A stretch of DNA of 5,259 nt from the NCBI GenBank assembly GCA_000715605.1, contig KL568536.1, forward strand, positions 87,351 through 92,609, read 5' to 3'. Position 1 is the first letter of the stretch, and each line of letters opens with the position of its first letter. The notes under the pieces were generated by a model that was not told the DNA's origin, did no database searches, and was given only the letters and a program-made list of their open reading frames with translations. The stretch is from Streptomyces speibonae. Lineage in GTDB: Bacteria > Actinomycetota > Actinomycetes > Streptomycetales > Streptomycetaceae. Position numbers and translations under genes: made by a program. Below, one piece after another: positions 4,786-5,259 of this stretch.

Positions 4786-5259
4786 TCAGGCTAGGCTGAA
4801 CTTCTCGGCGTGCACCTGGCGGGCCGGTACCTTCAGCGTCCGCAGCGCGTCCAGCACGGCCGCCGTCATGGACGGCGGCCCGCAGACGTACACATCGCGT
4901 TCCGTGACGTCGGGGACCAGGGCGTGGAGGTTCCCCGGCTCGAACGGCCGGACCCCCGCACTGCTCGCGCCGGTGAGCAGGTGCAGCCGGCCGCCGCGCG
5001 CGGCGACCAGGTGCCGTACCTCGTCGACGAGCGCGGCGTCGTGGGCGCTGCGCACGCGGTAGAGGACCACGACGTCGCCGGCCGAGGGCTCCTCCAGCAG
5101 AGCGCGCACGGGCGTGATGCCCACGCCGCCCGCGATCATCAGTGCGCCCGGCCGCGTGCGGTGCAGCGAGGTGAACGCTCCGTACGGGCCCTCCACGAGG
5201 ACCCGGGTGCCGACGGGCAGATGCCGCAGGCCCGCGCTGGTGCTGCCGACCGCCCTGGC
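4786..5259 (-). CDS. Ferredoxin reductase / ferric-reductase-type oxidoreductase, C-terminal NAD(P)-binding part, 5' end outside window
   Basis: The frame is open to the right edge and ends with TGA at 4788-4786, giving 157 visible residues. VEGPYGAF (22-29) closes the FAD-binding barrel. IAGGVGITPVRALLEE (42-57) is the nicotinamide-nucleotide binding loop, and DVVVLYRVRS (62-71) is the next strand. RDVYVCGPPSMTAAVLDALR (121-140) holds the Cys-Gly-Pro motif facing the nicotinamide, and HAEKFSLA ends the chain with the aromatic residue expected near the flavin. In Streptomyces this C-terminus belongs mostly to proteins of about 450 residues whose N-terminal half is a haem-binding ferric-reductase-like membrane domain, passing electrons from NAD(P)H through FAD across the membrane. 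That half is not visible, so a soluble reductase remains possible. It converges on the truncated tnpB with only 24 bases between the stop codons. Coding quality is good; no damage is seen. Confidence 0.88.
   Translation of the reverse strand, partial: ARAVGSTSAGLRHLPVGTRVLVEGPYGAFTSLHRTRPGALMIAGGVGITPVRALLEEPSAGDVVVLYRVRSAHDAALVDEVRHLVAARGGRLHLLTGASSAGVRPFEPGNLHALVPDVTERDVYVCGPPSMTAAVLDALRTLKVPARQVHAEKFSLA

Noticed and set aside
1..5259. CRISPR array, tRNA or rRNA genes
   Set aside because: No regularly spaced repeats and no tRNA-like cloverleaf or rRNA sequence were seen on reading both strands.

Overview
The window is GC-rich actinobacterial DNA. Codons end mostly in G or C, and the protein families present (Prim-Pol primase fragment, XRE regulator with an MmyB-type ligand domain, ferredoxin-reductase C-terminus, IS605-type transposase remnants) suggest Streptomyces or a close relative. 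No database search was run; family assignments come from motifs read by eye.

Left part (1-1410): the C-terminal half of a bifunctional DNA primase/polymerase (Prim-Pol) gene enters from the left and ends at 461. Next come two small genes of unknown function that meet tail to tail near 860. The plus-strand one (from 540) has a frameshift near 665 and loses its 3' end around 858. The minus-strand one (ending at 869) has a frameshift near 903 and no clear start. The roughly 160-240 bases before 1411 hold no convincing gene, only a perfect hairpin that probably ends the next gene's transcript.

Centre (1411-3176): this is the intact, functional-looking unit. An XRE-family regulator (minus strand) and a short-chain dehydrogenase/reductase (SDR, plus strand) diverge from an 86-bp shared promoter region. 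That region carries a 27-bp dyad and a second inverted repeat. Neither gene has a recognisable Shine-Dalgarno sequence. The natural inference is that the regulator controls the SDR and itself. A strong hairpin follows the SDR stop.

Right part (3177-4785): this is a graveyard. Two truncated SDR N-termini lie in tandem and run head-on into the first ~139 residues of an Old Yellow Enzyme-like flavin oxidoreductase (minus strand), as expected of a deletion between convergent genes. The oxidoreductase keeps its start, a good ribosome binding site and a 15-bp palindrome overlapping it. Beyond it lies a decayed IS200/IS605-type element: a 55-nt terminal hairpin, a tnpA carrying two single-base deletions (one inside the HUH motif), and a divergent tnpB cut off before its RuvC nuclease domain. 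The two start codons overlap on opposite strands.

Right edge (4786-5259): the C-terminal NAD(P)-binding domain of a membrane ferric-reductase/ferredoxin-reductase-type protein, minus strand, continuing outside the window.

I see no convincing new defence or biosynthetic system. The main points of interest are the regulator/SDR operator region and the concentration of gene remnants and junctions around it.
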